A DNA stretch of 64,000 nucleotides from Rhizobium sp. P40RR-XXII (GCF_012641405.1 NZ_JABAII010000004.1:310001-374000), one strand, 5' to 3'; positions 9,861 through 19,256 are shown, counted from the stretch's first letter. Made by a program: numbers and translations. The notes: a model not told the origin generated them from the letters alone.

Positions 9861-10256
9861 CCGGCCCTTTTCCGTCGGCTGCAGAGCATACCAGCCGATC
9901 TCGGTCTTGCCGTCGTCGCGGGCCTTGACCTTGGCGCCGAGATGGCGGGCGAGCAGCTGTGCTCCAAGGCAGATGCCGAGATAGGGGCGGTTTTCCTTGA
10001 GGGGAACCTTCAGCCAATCGGTCTCGGCCCTGATGAACTCGTCCGGGTCGTTGGCGCTCATCGGGCCGCCGAAGACGACTGCGCCGGCATGCGCCTCAAG
10101 CGTGGAAGGCAGCAGATCGCCGAGGACCGGGTGGCGGATATCGAGATCGTAGCCTTTCTCCAGCAGCATCTGGCCGACGCGGCCGGGGCTGGAGCGCTCC
10201 TGATGCAGAACGATCAATATCGGCCGGCCGGCGCTCCTCGACGCTTCAATCATCAT
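9528..10256 (-). CDS. Class I glutamine amidotransferase-like protein
   Basis: A 242-residue stand-alone GATase1 fold. The nucleophile elbow GICLGAQLLA has Cys96, and the His/Glu pair is in GLQFHAE (His181, Glu183). FGGPMSAND supplies the oxyanion-strand region. The family (GMP synthase glutamine-domain-like, COG0518) hydrolyses glutamine or gamma-glutamyl compounds; the partner synthetase is not encoded nearby. It overlaps the terB gene by 11 bp, so the two form one unit. Its 3' third is antisense to the tail of the upstream hydrolase frame. Confidence 0.9.
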   Translation of the reverse strand: MMIEASRSAGRPILIVLHQERSSPGRVGQMLLEKGYDLDIRHPVLGDLLPSTLEAHAGAVVFGGPMSANDPDEFIRAETDWLKVPLKENRPYLGICLGAQLLARHLGAKVKARDDGKTEIGWYALQPTEKGRLLMRWPQMVYHFHREGFELPHGADLLATAETYPNQAYRYGANAWGLQFHAELTRAMMQRWVVHGEHRFCMPNAQHGREHLEGRMIFDAALKAWLSEFLDLVFEGKQAMAA

Positions 10257-10731
10257 TGCCTGTCTCTACCCTGGAACCGGGTGCGCGTGCGGCTGCTTCC
10301 TGGCGCTTCATGATGCGCTCGCGGTCGGAAATGCCCATGAGGTCGGCGATGCGCCAGATGGCGTGGTCTTCCATCTCGCTGCGCTCGCCATCGGCATAGA
10401 CGATATCCCAGAGTATGCCGAGCAATTCCAACCGCTGGGTGCCGTCGAGATGACGCTTCAGATCCGAGGTGAAGCGATAATAATCGACGGCCTCGCTTTC
10501 GGCTTCCTTGCCGGCGGCGATCAGCGCGTCGAGCTGGCGGCCATCGAGACCATATTGGTCTTTCAGGAGCTTGCGCAGCCTTTTCTTCTCGCTGTTCTCG
10601 ATCTTGCCGTCCGCCTCCATGACCTGGATGCAGAGCGCCGCGACCGCAACGCGCGGGTCATCGGGAGCAAAGCCGGATCTGGGGTGGTCCTGGGTCAGGT
10701 TATGAAGAAATTCCTGAAAGCGTTCAAACAT
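10246..10731 (-). CDS. TerB family tellurite-resistance-like protein
   Basis: A 161-residue helical TerB-domain protein. Acidic metal-binding motifs occur twice, CIQVMEADGKIENSEKKRL and DIVYADGERSEMEDHAIWRIA, as expected for the TerB/DjlA N-terminal fold. No other ter genes are present, so tellurite resistance should not be inferred. It is the first gene of the pair with the amidotransferase. Confidence 0.88.
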   Translation of the reverse strand: MFERFQEFLHNLTQDHPRSGFAPDDPRVAVAALCIQVMEADGKIENSEKKRLRKLLKDQYGLDGRQLDALIAAGKEAESEAVDYYRFTSDLKRHLDGTQRLELLGILWDIVYADGERSEMEDHAIWRIADLMGISDRERIMKRQEAAARAPGSRVETGNDD

Positions 10732-10798
10732 CCGTTTCCATTCTCAAAGCAGGGCGAGCAAGGTGCTTGGGTCACCATGCTCCATCGTTTTGTCCTCA

Positions 10799-10841
10799 CG
10801 CAATTCCAGACGCAGAACCGCTGCGCACTTTGCTGGAATTG
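10799..10841. repeat. Dispersed palindromic repeat, copy 1
   Basis: The unit starts CGCAATTCC and ends GGAATTG, with the core ACCGCTGCGCACTTT. A close copy occurs at 41846-41889. The inverted ends CAATTCC/GGAATTG can form a hairpin. It lies between terB and the hemY stop codon. Confidence 0.75.
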
Positions 10842-10843
10842 CT

Positions 10844-12451
10844 CTAAAACAACTTGAGCCGTGTCTTGGGTTCCGGTTCAAGTTTGCGATCCTTGACGCC
10901 CGGATCGTCCGGCGCACCGCCGAAGAAAGGCCGCGGTTCCGCATCCTGCTGCGCCGGTTGCGGCGCTGCTCCGGGTGCGCCCGGCGCGGGCTTCGCCACG
11001 GCGGGCTCCAATTCCATGACATATGTATCGCGCGCCGGCGATGCAACTTTCGGTGAACTTGGCTTTTCCGCCGAGGTTGCGGAAGCAGCCTCGCGTACCG
11101 GTGGGAGCGACTTCAGCGCCGCATCCACCGAAACAGTCGAACCCTCTTCCACCGGCCCCTCGATCTGGCCAAAGGGCGCTTTCCATTCGAAGGCGTCGAG
11201 ACGACCTGTGACCGGCGACAGCGGCAGCCATTTTTCCGAGACGAAACCATCGGCAACCCAGGCCGGATCGCGCGGTGCGCGCAATGCCTGCGCCATCCAA
11301 TGCCGGACGCGGCCCTGATCGCCGGTTTCGGCTTCTTCAATATCGGCCAGAAGCAGGAAGGCGCCTTCGCGCGCATCGATCCGCGCGGCTGCTTCCGCCT
11401 TGGCGCGGGCCTTGCCGAAATCGCGGGCATCCATCGCCGCCTTCGCGGTCAGCAGCAGCGCTTCGACATTGTTCGGGCGGATGGCTTCCAGCCGTTCGGC
11501 GCGCTTCAGGCGGTCGGTGACGGAATCGCCGCTGCGGGCTCGTACATAGGCTCTGCCGATTTCGGGATGCGGATGTGCCTTCCAGACCTGCTCGAGGGTG
11601 GAGGAGGCCTTGCGCACCTTGTCCTCGCGGAAGAGCGCCTTGGCGGCGATCAGCGCCGCGGGCACGAAATCGTCCACGAGCTTGAGTGCCGCCAGCGCAT
11701 CGTCGCGCGCGCCGGCCGGATCGCTCTCCAGCCTGTCGTCGGCGCGAGCCGTCAGCAGCACGGCGCGTTGACGGTTGGCCGTGGTCTTGTCGACGACATG
11801 GGCAGCCTTCTGCTGGTCCAGCAGCTTGATGGCATCGTCCCATCGGCCGGCCTGGCTGCGATATTCCAGTGTGGCCTGCGCCGCCCAGGGCAGGTAGGGG
11901 GCCTGATCGGCCGCCTTTTCGGCATATTGCCGCGCCGCTTCATGCGCGCCGAGGCGCTTGGCTTCGAGATAGAGGCCGCGCAGCCCGAGTTCGCGCGTTT
12001 CGGGGTCATTGGCCATCAGCTCGAATTTCTGCCGGGCCTCGTCATGCTTGCCTTCGATCAATGCTGCCTGCGCTTCAAGCAGATTGATGAGCGGTTCCTG
12101 ATCGGCGCGAATGAGGCCGCGGGTACGGGCCGCCATCTTGCGGGCGAGCAGCGAATTGCCGGCGCCGGCGGCGATCAGGCCTGTCGAAAGCGCCTGATAG
12201 CCGCGATCGCGCTTGCGGGCGCGGAAATAGCGGGTGACGGAGTGCGGCGAAGTCCAGATCAGCCGCACGAACCACCAGAGGATCATCACGGCCGAGACAA
12301 GCGCGATGAGGATCGCGGCGGCGACGATCAGCTTGGTCTGGTAAAGCTGGCCTCCCCAAACCAATGACAGATCGCCGGGACGATCCGCCAGCCAGGAAAA
12401 ACCATAGCCGAGAGCCAGGACGAGAATGGCGAAGATAAGCAGTCTGATCAT
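10844..12451 (-). CDS. hemY: HemY-type tetratricopeptide membrane protein
   Basis: A 535-residue inner-membrane protein. Two hydrophobic segments (about residues 3-20 and 40-65) precede the HemY N-terminal domain (WFVRLIWTSPHSVTRYFRARKRDRGYQALSTGLIA region) and a long TPR-like helical array (about 85-400). The C-terminal tail is Pro/Ala-rich and low complexity (about 430-535). This is the HemY of heme operons, a scaffold-like protein, and not protoporphyrinogen oxidase. It is the last gene of the hemC-hemD-mic60-hemY unit. The stop codon lies at the edge of a dispersed repeat. Confidence 0.9.
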   Translation of the reverse strand: MIRLLIFAILVLALGYGFSWLADRPGDLSLVWGGQLYQTKLIVAAAILIALVSAVMILWWFVRLIWTSPHSVTRYFRARKRDRGYQALSTGLIAAGAGNSLLARKMAARTRGLIRADQEPLINLLEAQAALIEGKHDEARQKFELMANDPETRELGLRGLYLEAKRLGAHEAARQYAEKAADQAPYLPWAAQATLEYRSQAGRWDDAIKLLDQQKAAHVVDKTTANRQRAVLLTARADDRLESDPAGARDDALAALKLVDDFVPAALIAAKALFREDKVRKASSTLEQVWKAHPHPEIGRAYVRARSGDSVTDRLKRAERLEAIRPNNVEALLLTAKAAMDARDFGKARAKAEAAARIDAREGAFLLLADIEEAETGDQGRVRHWMAQALRAPRDPAWVADGFVSEKWLPLSPVTGRLDAFEWKAPFGQIEGPVEEGSTVSVDAALKSLPPVREAASATSAEKPSSPKVASPARDTYVMELEPAVAKPAPGAPGAAPQPAQQDAEPRPFFGGAPDDPGVKDRKLEPEPKTRLKLF

Positions 12452-12466
12452 TGCTGCGCTCCGTCC

Positions 12467-13747
12467 TTAGTTCTGTTTCCCGGTATTGGCGATCGCCTTT
12501 GACAAGGCGTCGCTCACCAGATCCTCGACGCGGATGCGGGCCTCCAGCGATTGCTTGAAGGCGGCGGAAGCCGATTTTGCCGCATCGGGCAAGCTGTTCC
12601 ACTCGGTGACTGCGCCAGGCAGATCACCGTTCCGAACCTTGTCCTCGAAGCGGGCGGCGATGGCATCGATGCCGTCGCCGGGGACATTGCCGACTGGGCG
12701 AACCTGGACCAGCGATTTGGCGCCCGACATTAGGCGGCTGCTCCAGCTTTGGTTCGGATCGTCGGTCTGCGTCGTCGCAACGATTGCGGTTGCGACATCG
12801 GAAACCTGACGGATCAGGTCGGCGCGGGAGGGAACTCCGGTCTGGGCGAAGTTCTTGAGATCGGCGACGGCCGGATCATCCGGCGCGACGTTGGCGAAGG
12901 TGTCGAGCTCGGGCTGGAAGGGGCCGCCGCGATCGATCGCCGCCTTCAAGGCAGCCGCGGCGATGGCGCGGGCAACGGCGCTTTCCTGGCTCGGTCCGCT
13001 CAGCTTCTTTTCAGCGTCGTCGAGGCGCTTGCTGACCTCCGCATCGGAGGTGGCCTGGCTCTGGGTTGCCTTGCTGAGATCCGCCTTCAGTTGCTCGACT
13101 TCACCAGTCAGCGAGGCGATCTTCTGATTGGATGCCGTGCCCGCGGCTTCGCCCGATCCCGCCGTCGAGGTGCCATTGGCGGCACTCGTCTCAAGCGCCG
13201 CGACGCGGGCTGCAAGGGTCTCGTCAGGCTTGGCCGCCGGCGCGGCCGCGAGATTGGCGATGCTCTGCTTGAGGCCGTCGATCTCCGCATTCAATGCGAC
13301 CATATCAGCGGAACTCTCCTTGGCGGCGCGGCCGCCGGGTAGGAGGCCGGCATATTGCAATGCGCCGGCGCCGATGAGGGCAATTAAGCCGCCGACGATG
13401 CCGGCTGCGATGAGGCCCGAGGTCGAGCCTTCGCGAGACTGCGGGCGTTCGAGGTGGGGTGAGCGTTCGGCATCGGAAGACGCAGGATTTTCCTGTCGTG
13501 CCATCGTCGCTTGAGGCTCTTCGGGCGCAGGAGCTGCGGCCGGCTCCTGAAGTTCCTCGCGCAGCGGCTCCTTGTCCGTTTCGAGCGGCATTTCCACTTC
13601 ATTGGCGGAGGAGGTGCCGATTTCATCGTGGCTGCTCTCCGTCACGTCTTCGGGAGCTGCGTCCTGCGCTGTTTTTTCGGCTTCCAGATCGATAGTGACC
13701 GGTTCGTCGTTGGGCTTCGAATGGTTAGGCGGTTTTCGCGATACCAT
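12467..13747 (-). CDS. Alphaproteobacterial Mic60/mitofilin-like protein
   Basis: A 426-residue protein with an acidic, low-complexity cytoplasmic N-terminus (about residues 1-110), one transmembrane segment (about 113-133, GLIAAGIVGGLIALIGAGAL), an extended coiled coil (about 145-260) and a C-terminal helical mitofilin-type domain. This architecture and its position between hemD and hemY match the bacterial homologue of mitochondrial Mic60, which shapes intracytoplasmic membranes in related bacteria. No catalytic motif is visible. Pfam mitofilin assignment is from recall of the family layout. Confidence 0.82.
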   Translation of the reverse strand: MVSRKPPNHSKPNDEPVTIDLEAEKTAQDAAPEDVTESSHDEIGTSSANEVEMPLETDKEPLREELQEPAAAPAPEEPQATMARQENPASSDAERSPHLERPQSREGSTSGLIAAGIVGGLIALIGAGALQYAGLLPGGRAAKESSADMVALNAEIDGLKQSIANLAAAPAAKPDETLAARVAALETSAANGTSTAGSGEAAGTASNQKIASLTGEVEQLKADLSKATQSQATSDAEVSKRLDDAEKKLSGPSQESAVARAIAAAALKAAIDRGGPFQPELDTFANVAPDDPAVADLKNFAQTGVPSRADLIRQVSDVATAIVATTQTDDPNQSWSSRLMSGAKSLVQVRPVGNVPGDGIDAIAARFEDKVRNGDLPGAVTEWNSLPDAAKSASAAFKQSLEARIRVEDLVSDALSKAIANTGKQN

Positions 13748-13827
13748 GAGGTCCTCTTTATCATGCGCTGCAACGAAGTTAGACAGACAAGACGATTATG
13801 GAAAGGCCTTAGATCAAAATTGCGGCG

Positions 13828-14556
13828 TTACTCATGGGCCAGAAGCGCCAGAAGTCGGTCTTCATTCGGCGTGTCGGCGATATCGGCCCGAAAATGTGTC
13901 CGCGCCGGAATAGCCTCGGCGATGGCCTCGCTCAGGCAGAGGAATCGGGTCTCGGCAAAGGCTTCGGAATTTCCCCAGATGAAGGGCAGGTCGAAAAAGC
14001 GCTGCGCCGTTTGATGGGAGTAAAGCAGAACGGCATCGGCGCGGGCGTCTGTAAAAAGTCGGCGAAGAACGGCACTATCGGGAGCGATGTCTCGCATCCG
14101 ATAGCATTCCACGGTGAAGAACGGCAGGCGCAACTCCGTCAATCCGGCTTCGAAACCGGGCGCACGAGGGGAGCCGGCCAGGTAGAGGAGGGGGACCCCG
14201 CCAAGGCTGTCCGGATGGCCCGATATCAAGTCGGCAAGCTCGGCACCGCCACCTTCGGACATGGCGATATTGCTGAAGCCGAGATCAGCCGCCTCGTTGG
14301 CGGTCGCCTTTCCCACAGCAAAGAGGGAGCGACTGAGATGCGGCGCCAGATCGGGGCCTAGTGGTGCAAGCGCCCGGATTGCTTCGGCGCTGGTGACGGC
14401 GATGGCGCCCTGCGTGCTCAGGAGCGCGCGCCCCGCTTCTTCTGTATGGTGAACAGGCTCCGCGAGCGGCAGCAGGAAGGCTTCGTGCCCCATCTGCGTC
14501 AGTCGCCGCACAGTGCGTTCACCCGAATGCCGGGGGCGGGTGACGACGACGCGCAT
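13828..14556 (-). CDS. hemD: Uroporphyrinogen-III synthase
   Basis: A 242-residue enzyme that cyclises hydroxymethylbilane with ring-D inversion to uroporphyrinogen III. HemD is poorly conserved, but VVVTRPRHSGERTVRRLTQMG at the N-terminus, IAVTSAEAIRAL and LLYSHQTAQRFF in the second half fit the two-lobed fold. It starts 6 bp after hemC, in the expected heme operon order. Confidence 0.9.
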   Translation of the reverse strand: MRVVVTRPRHSGERTVRRLTQMGHEAFLLPLAEPVHHTEEAGRALLSTQGAIAVTSAEAIRALAPLGPDLAPHLSRSLFAVGKATANEAADLGFSNIAMSEGGGAELADLISGHPDSLGGVPLLYLAGSPRAPGFEAGLTELRLPFFTVECYRMRDIAPDSAVLRRLFTDARADAVLLYSHQTAQRFFDLPFIWGNSEAFAETRFLCLSEAIAEAIPARTHFRADIADTPNEDRLLALLAHE

Positions 14557-14562
14557 CTTTCG

Positions 14563-15492
14563 TCAGGTCCAGTCTTCGAAGAAGGTGCTGCCGGCCTCGG
14601 CGCGGATCGCCTGGCCGGCGTTGACGCCGAGCGCCTCGGCATCGCGGCGGTGACCTTCGATGGTGGTCGTGTGCACCTGCTTGCCATCCGGGGTGAGGAT
14701 CATGCCGAAGAAACGCAGATGATCGCCTTCGCAAATTGCGTAGCCGGCTATCGGTGTGCGGCAGGAACCGTCAAGCGCGGCCAGGAAGGCGCGTTCGCAG
14801 GATACGGCGTCGAAGGTCGGCCCGTCATTGACGGCGGCGAGCAGGTCGTTCATCCTGATATCGTCGATCCGGCTCTCGATGGCAATCGCGCCTTGCGCGG
14901 GCGCGGGCGGAAATTCATCGGGGTCGAGAATATCGGTGATGACCTCGACCATGCCGAGCCGCTTCAGGCCGGCGAGCGCCAGCAAGGTCGCGTCGGCCTG
15001 TCCCTCTTCCAATTTGCGCAGGCGCGTCTGCACCGAGCCGCGAAAGGTAATGACGTTGATATCCGGCCGCAGGCGTCGGATCAGCGCCTGACGGCGCAGC
15101 GATGCCGAGCCGACGGTTGCGCCATGCGGCAGCTCGATCAATCTCGGCGCGGTGCGGCCGATGACGGAATCGCGAATGTCCTCGCGCGGCAGGTAGGCAT
15201 TGAGCGCCAAGCCTTGCGGCAGCTTCGTCGCCATGTCCTTGGCCGAATGCACGGCGAAATCGAGCTCGCCCGAGGTCAGCTTCTCTTCCAGCTCTTCCGT
15301 GAACAGGCCCTTGCCCCCGATTGCCGCCAGCGAGCGGTCGGTGATGCGGTCGCCCTTGGTGGTGAGCACGACGATTTCGAACATCTCCTCCGGAAGGCCA
15401 TGGGCCGCCATCAAGCGGTCGCGTGCTTCTCGCGCCTGGGCAAGCGCCAGCGGGCTGCCGCGCGTGCCGATCCGGAAAGGTTTTGTTTGCAT
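14563..15492 (-). CDS. hemC: Hydroxymethylbilane synthase (porphobilinogen deaminase)
   Basis: A 309-residue enzyme that joins four porphobilinogens into hydroxymethylbilane. [12 protein letters not shown] (residues 9-20) and HSAKDM (82-87) are the conserved active-site segments. Cys244 in [12 protein letters not shown] is the dipyrromethane cofactor attachment residue. ATG 15492 is chosen since homology starts at RIGTRGSP; upstream in-frame starts add non-homologous residues. It is divergent from tsaD. Confidence 0.97.
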   Translation of the reverse strand: MQTKPFRIGTRGSPLALAQAREARDRLMAAHGLPEEMFEIVVLTTKGDRITDRSLAAIGGKGLFTEELEEKLTSGELDFAVHSAKDMATKLPQGLALNAYLPREDIRDSVIGRTAPRLIELPHGATVGSASLRRQALIRRLRPDINVITFRGSVQTRLRKLEEGQADATLLALAGLKRLGMVEVITDILDPDEFPPAPAQGAIAIESRIDDIRMNDLLAAVNDGPTFDAVSCERAFLAALDGSCRTPIAGYAICEGDHLRFFGMILTPDGKQVHTTTIEGHRRDAEALGVNAGQAIRAEAGSTFFEDWT

Positions 15493-15576
15493 CCGCTTTG
15501 ATCCGTTGTTACCGACAGTTCCCGTAACCATATTTCCGCTTTACCGCAATCGACCTATAGGCAACGAACAATCTCA
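15493..15576. promoter_or_regulatory. Divergent hemC/tsaD promoter region
   Basis: These 84 bp separate the two start codons and must hold both promoters. No regulator motif was recognised; AT content rises near the middle. Confidence 0.6.
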
Positions 15577-16674
15577 ATGGCATCCGTTCTTCGTATTCTC
15601 GGCATCGAAACAAGCTGCGACGAAACCGCCGCGGCCATTGTCGAGCGCCGGGATGACGGCACGCCAACGGTCTGTTCCGATGTCGTCCTCAGCCAGTTGG
15701 ACGAGCATAGCGCCTATGGCGGCGTCGTGCCGGAAATTGCCGCGCGGGCGCATGTCGAGGCGCTCGATACGCTGATCGACGAGGCATTGAAACGCGCCAA
15801 TGTGTCGCTCTCAGACGTCGATGCCATTGCCGCCACGTCCGGCCCGGGCCTTATCGGCGGCCTGCTCGTCGGATTGATGACTGGCAAGGCGATCTCGCGC
15901 GCCACCGGCAAGCCATTATACGCCATCAACCATCTGGAAGGCCATGCCCTGACGGCGCGGCTGACCGACGGGCTCGCTTTTCCCTATCTCATGCTCCTCG
16001 TTTCCGGCGGCCATACGCAGTTGATCCTGGTGCGCGGTGTCGGCAAATACGAGCGCTGGGGCACGACCATCGACGATGCTCTCGGCGAAGCCTTCGACAA
16101 GACGGCCAAGCTGTTGGGATTACCCTATCCCGGTGGCCCGGCCGTGGAGGCAGCCGCGAAAAACGGCAATCCGGATCGCTTCGATCTCCCGCGACCGCTG
16201 GTCGGCGAAGCGCGCCTCGATTTTTCCTTTTCCGGTCTGAAGACGGCCGTGCGACAGGCGGCAACGGCGATCGCGCCGGTCACGGAGCAGGATATCGCCG
16301 ATATCTGTGCCTCCTTCCAGAAGGCGATCTCGCGCACCTTGAAGGACCGGATCGGCCGTGGCCTGCAGCGCTTCAAGACGGAATTCCCGAAGACCGAGGA
16401 AAAGCCGTCGCTTGTCGTGGCGGGCGGCGTCGCCGCCAATCTCGAGCTGCGCCGCACGCTGCAGGAGCTTTGCGATGCCAACGGCTTCCGCTTCATCGCG
16501 CCGCCATTGAGATTGTGTACGGACAATGCGGTCATGATCGCCTGGGCAGGCCTGGAGCGCATGGCGACGGGTGCGGCCCCTGACGATCTCGACGTGCAGC
16601 CACGTTCGCGCTGGCCGCTGGATCAGAAGGCGGAAACTCTGCTCGGACACGGCAAACGAGGAGCGAAGGCATGA
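15577..16674 (+). CDS. tsaD: tRNA N6-adenosine threonylcarbamoyltransferase
   Basis: A 365-residue essential enzyme that transfers threonylcarbamoyl to A37 of ANN-decoding tRNAs. [12 protein letters not shown] is at residues 9-20. Metal-binding histidines are His119 and His123 in NHLEGH, followed by [10 protein letters not shown]. The stop overlaps gpsA by 4 bp (ATGA), indicating coupled translation. Confidence 0.97.
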   Translation: MASVLRILGIETSCDETAAAIVERRDDGTPTVCSDVVLSQLDEHSAYGGVVPEIAARAHVEALDTLIDEALKRANVSLSDVDAIAATSGPGLIGGLLVGLMTGKAISRATGKPLYAINHLEGHALTARLTDGLAFPYLMLLVSGGHTQLILVRGVGKYERWGTTIDDALGEAFDKTAKLLGLPYPGGPAVEAAAKNGNPDRFDLPRPLVGEARLDFSFSGLKTAVRQAATAIAPVTEQDIADICASFQKAISRTLKDRIGRGLQRFKTEFPKTEEKPSLVVAGGVAANLELRRTLQELCDANGFRFIAPPLRLCTDNAVMIAWAGLERMATGAAPDDLDVQPRSRWPLDQKAETLLGHGKRGAKA

Positions 16675-17660
16675 GCGGCAATGAGCGGATCGCAGTCATC
16701 GGCGCCGGCGCTTTCGGCACGGCGCTCGCAGCCGTCATCGCATTGACCGGCCGCAGCGAGGTCACCCTCGTCGGGCGGAAAGCCGGTTTGATGGCGGATC
16801 TCGCCGCCGATCGCATGCATGATGCCGTGCTGCCCGGGATCGAGCTGCCGGATTCGTTGCAGTTTTCGGCCGAGGCGGATGCCGTTTCCAATGCCGGCAT
16901 CGTCCTTTTCGCCATGCCCTCGCAGGCGCAGGCCGACGCCGCCCGCCATTATGGCCCGTATCTTGCCAAGGATGCCGTCGTCGTCACCTGTGCCAAGGGT
17001 ATCGACAAGGTTTCCGGCGATCTGCTGACCGACATGCTGGAGCGGGAATTATCGCAGCATGCCATCGCCGTTCTCTCCGGGCCCGGCTTTGCCGCCGATA
17101 TCGCCAGGGGGCTGCCGACAGCCATGGCGATTGCCGCTGCCGACATCGCCGTTGCCGAAAGGCTTGCGCAGGCGATTTCCGGCCCGACTTTTCGTCTCTA
17201 TGCATCGAATGACCGCATTGGCGTGCAGCTCGGCGGTGCCTTGAAGAATGTTCTCGCCATCGCCTGCGGCATCGTCGAGGGCCGGGGCATCGGCGATTCC
17301 GCGCGGGCGGCGCTGATCAGCCGCGGCCTTGCCGAGATGTCGCGCTTCGTCGCGGCCAAGGGCGGCAAGGCTGAAACCGTGCGCGGCCTTTCAGGCCTCG
17401 GGGATCTCGTGCTGACAGCCACCAGCCATCAATCCCGCAACCTGCGATTCGGCATCGCGCTCGGTGAAGGCAAGGCTGCCGATCCGACGCACGGCGCGCT
17501 GGTCGAAGGCGCCTATGCGGCTTCCATCGCCGCACGGCTCGCCCACGAAGTCGGCATCGACATGCCGATTACCGACGCGGTATCCGCCATCATCGACGGC
17601 AAGCTCGACATAGCCACAGCCATCGGGCAATTAATGACGCGGCCGATCACCACGGAATAA
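16671..17660 (+). CDS. gpsA: Glycerol-3-phosphate dehydrogenase [NAD(P)+]
   Basis: A 329-residue cytosolic dehydrogenase that makes sn-glycerol 3-phosphate for phospholipids. The dinucleotide loop GAGAFGTAL is at residues 11-19. The catalytic Lys is in [14 protein letters not shown], and [13 protein letters not shown] is the substrate region. It overlaps tsaD. The next genes downstream are a small toxin-antitoxin pair. Confidence 0.97.
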   Translation: MSGNERIAVIGAGAFGTALAAVIALTGRSEVTLVGRKAGLMADLAADRMHDAVLPGIELPDSLQFSAEADAVSNAGIVLFAMPSQAQADAARHYGPYLAKDAVVVTCAKGIDKVSGDLLTDMLERELSQHAIAVLSGPGFAADIARGLPTAMAIAAADIAVAERLAQAISGPTFRLYASNDRIGVQLGGALKNVLAIACGIVEGRGIGDSARAALISRGLAEMSRFVAAKGGKAETVRGLSGLGDLVLTATSHQSRNLRFGIALGEGKAADPTHGALVEGAYAASIAARLAHEVGIDMPITDAVSAIIDGKLDIATAIGQLMTRPITTE

Positions 17661-17680
17661 CTTGAATATCAACGGTGCTC

Positions 17681-17701
17681 TGGATATATTACTGGATATA
17701 T
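17681..17701 (+). promoter_or_regulatory. Direct repeat TGGATATAT before the antitoxin gene
   Basis: TGGATATAT occurs at 17681-17689 and 17693-17701, 12 bp apart, immediately before an AGGAGG ribosome site (17702-17707). It may be a promoter -10 region and/or an antitoxin operator, by analogy with autoregulated vapBC loci. Confidence 0.45.
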
Positions 17702-17712
17702 AGGAGGCCATG

Positions 17713-18012
17713 ATGACCAGCTCGCAAAAACGCGCAATCCAGAACTATCGTTCCCGCCTCGGCGAGCGCGGTCTGGCGCGATTCGAGGTGTTGGGGCTTG
17801 ATGAGGATAAGGCGCTCCTTCGATCGCTGGCACGGCATTTGGCAGAGGATGGTGCCGAAGCGGCCCGCATTCGTGATGTCGTTACTAAGACGATCTCGAA
17901 AGAGCCTTCAAAAAAGGGCGGTGTCATTGCTGCGCTTAGAAGTTTTCCTCTCGAAGATGCTGAACTGGATCTCGAACGGCTGCGGACCGAGCCGCGTGAG
18001 ATCGATTTGTGA
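17713..18012 (+). CDS. Putative VapB-type antitoxin
   Basis: A 99-residue charged helical protein, rich in Arg/Glu and without strong family motifs. It is called an antitoxin because it overlaps the PIN toxin by 4 bp (GTGA), is small, and has a strong AGGAGG site preceded by a direct repeat. ATG 17713 has better SD spacing (5 nt) than ATG 17710. The sequence AIQNYRSRLGERGLARFEVLG resembles antitoxins annotated near PIN toxins in alphaproteobacteria. The lower GC of this pair relative to gpsA suggests acquisition. Confidence 0.7.
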   Translation: MTSSQKRAIQNYRSRLGERGLARFEVLGLDEDKALLRSLARHLAEDGAEAARIRDVVTKTISKEPSKKGGVIAALRSFPLEDAELDLERLRTEPREIDL

Positions 18013-18443
18013 CTCGCTACTTGCTGGATACCAACATTGTTAGCAATGCGATCAAGCCGGAGCCTTCGCGGGCGCTTCTGGCATGGTATGCGGAGCAAGC
18101 GGATGATGATTTATTTGTTCCATCTCTCGTGGTGGCCGAGATTCGACGCGGTATTTTGATCATGCCGATGGGTCGCAGGCGCAGTTTGCTGGAAGCATGG
18201 TTTTCAAGCCCTGCAGGGCCGCAGGTAGTATTTGCCGGCCGAATCCTTCCTTTTGACGAGCGCGCTGGATTGGTCTGGGCACAACTCATGGCCGAAGGGC
18301 GGTCGATTGGGCGCCCAAGAAACGCCTTTGATATGATTATCGCCTCTATAGCGGTCGTGAATGATTGTGTTTTGGCCACGGACAACGAAAAAGACTTTTG
18401 GGGTCTGGATATCATCAATCCCCTTCGCGCAGAAACAAGATGA
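18009..18443 (+). CDS. VapC-type PIN-domain RNase toxin
   Basis: A 144-residue PIN ribonuclease. MTRYLLDTNIVSN gives the first acidic residue (Asp7), VVAEIRRG the Glu, and NAFDMIIASIA with ATDNEKDF the remaining acidic residues. In this family the toxin cleaves tRNA or rRNA when freed from antitoxin. The GTG start overlaps the antitoxin stop. It lies between gpsA and yciI, genes otherwise expected to be adjacent. Confidence 0.88.
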   Translation: MTRYLLDTNIVSNAIKPEPSRALLAWYAEQADDDLFVPSLVVAEIRRGILIMPMGRRRSLLEAWFSSPAGPQVVFAGRILPFDERAGLVWAQLMAEGRSIGRPRNAFDMIIASIAVVNDCVLATDNEKDFWGLDIINPLRAETR

Positions 18444-18509
18444 CCTGCCGCCAGTAAGGCTTTATCCATCGCCATCCATAGATTTCGATTTTCTTAGGAG
18501 AATGAAAAC

Positions 18510-18803
18510 ATGCTGTTTGCCTTTGTCTGCAAGGACAAGCCCGGTCATCTGAATGTGCGCATGGAGACGCGCCCGGCGCATCTGGAGCATCTGAACAAGC
18601 TCAATGCCGAAGGGACGCTGAAGATGGCGGGTCCTTTCCTGGACGCCGAAGGCAAGCCGAACGGCAGCCTCGTGGTCGTCAATGCCGAGAGCGTCGAGGC
18701 GGCGAAGGTGATTGCCGATGCCGATCCCTATACGAAGGCCGGCCTGTTCGAGAGCGTCGAAATCAAGCCGTTCAACTGGGTCTTCAACAATCCGGAGGCA
18801 TGA
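18510..18803 (+). CDS. YciI family protein
   Basis: A 97-residue ferredoxin-like alpha+beta protein of the YciI/YCII group. His in RPAHLEHLNKL and Asp in GPFLDAEGKPNGSLVVV are the conserved family residues. VIADADPYTKAGLFESVEIKPFNWV completes the pattern. Family function is poorly defined; some members are dioxygenase- or dehydrochlorinase-like. The EVE gene begins 3 bp after the stop, so they are co-transcribed. Confidence 0.9.
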   Translation: MLFAFVCKDKPGHLNVRMETRPAHLEHLNKLNAEGTLKMAGPFLDAEGKPNGSLVVVNAESVEAAKVIADADPYTKAGLFESVEIKPFNWVFNNPEA

Positions 18804-18806
18804 GAT

Positions 18807-19238
18807 ATGGCGCACTGGCTTTATAAATCCGAGCCGTCCTCCTGGTCCTGGCAGCAGCAGAAGGAAGCGGCGGCAAAAGGCACCGAGTGGACCGGCGTGC
18901 GCAACTATCTCGCCCGCAACAACATGCGGGCCATGCAGATCGGCGACAAGGGCTTCTTCTACCATTCCAATGACGGGCTCGAGGTCGTCGGCATCGTCGA
19001 GGTCTGCGCGCTGGCGCATCCCGATTCGACCGCCAAGGACGATCCGCGCTGGGAATGCGTCGACATCCGCGCCGTCCGTGACATGCCGAATCCGGTGACC
19101 CTCAAGGACATCAAGGCCAATCCGAAGCTTTCGCAGATGGCGCTCGTCACCTCCATGCGGCTCTCGGTGCAGCCGGTGACGGATGAGGAATGGCTCGAAG
19201 TCTGCCGCATGGGCGGTCTGGACAATCCGCCGGTCTGA
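18807..19238 (+). CDS. EVE domain-containing protein
   Basis: A 143-residue single-domain EVE protein of PUA-like fold. The N-terminus AHWLYKSEPSSWSW and the core TEWTGVRNYLARNNMRAMQIGDKGFFYHSN are diagnostic. EVE domains bind modified bases in RNA or DNA. It is the middle gene of a yciI-EVE-methyltransferase run. Confidence 0.93.
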   Translation: MAHWLYKSEPSSWSWQQQKEAAAKGTEWTGVRNYLARNNMRAMQIGDKGFFYHSNDGLEVVGIVEVCALAHPDSTAKDDPRWECVDIRAVRDMPNPVTLKDIKANPKLSQMALVTSMRLSVQPVTDEEWLEVCRMGGLDNPPV

Positions 19239-19256
19239 TTCGGTGGGTAGGGCTCA

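Noticed and set aside
10246-10731. Tellurite resistance operon
   Set aside because: Only a TerB-domain protein is present; terC, terD and other partners are missing.
10844-12451. Protoporphyrinogen oxidase HemY
   Set aside because: There is no FAD-binding motif; the sequence is the unrelated TPR membrane HemY.
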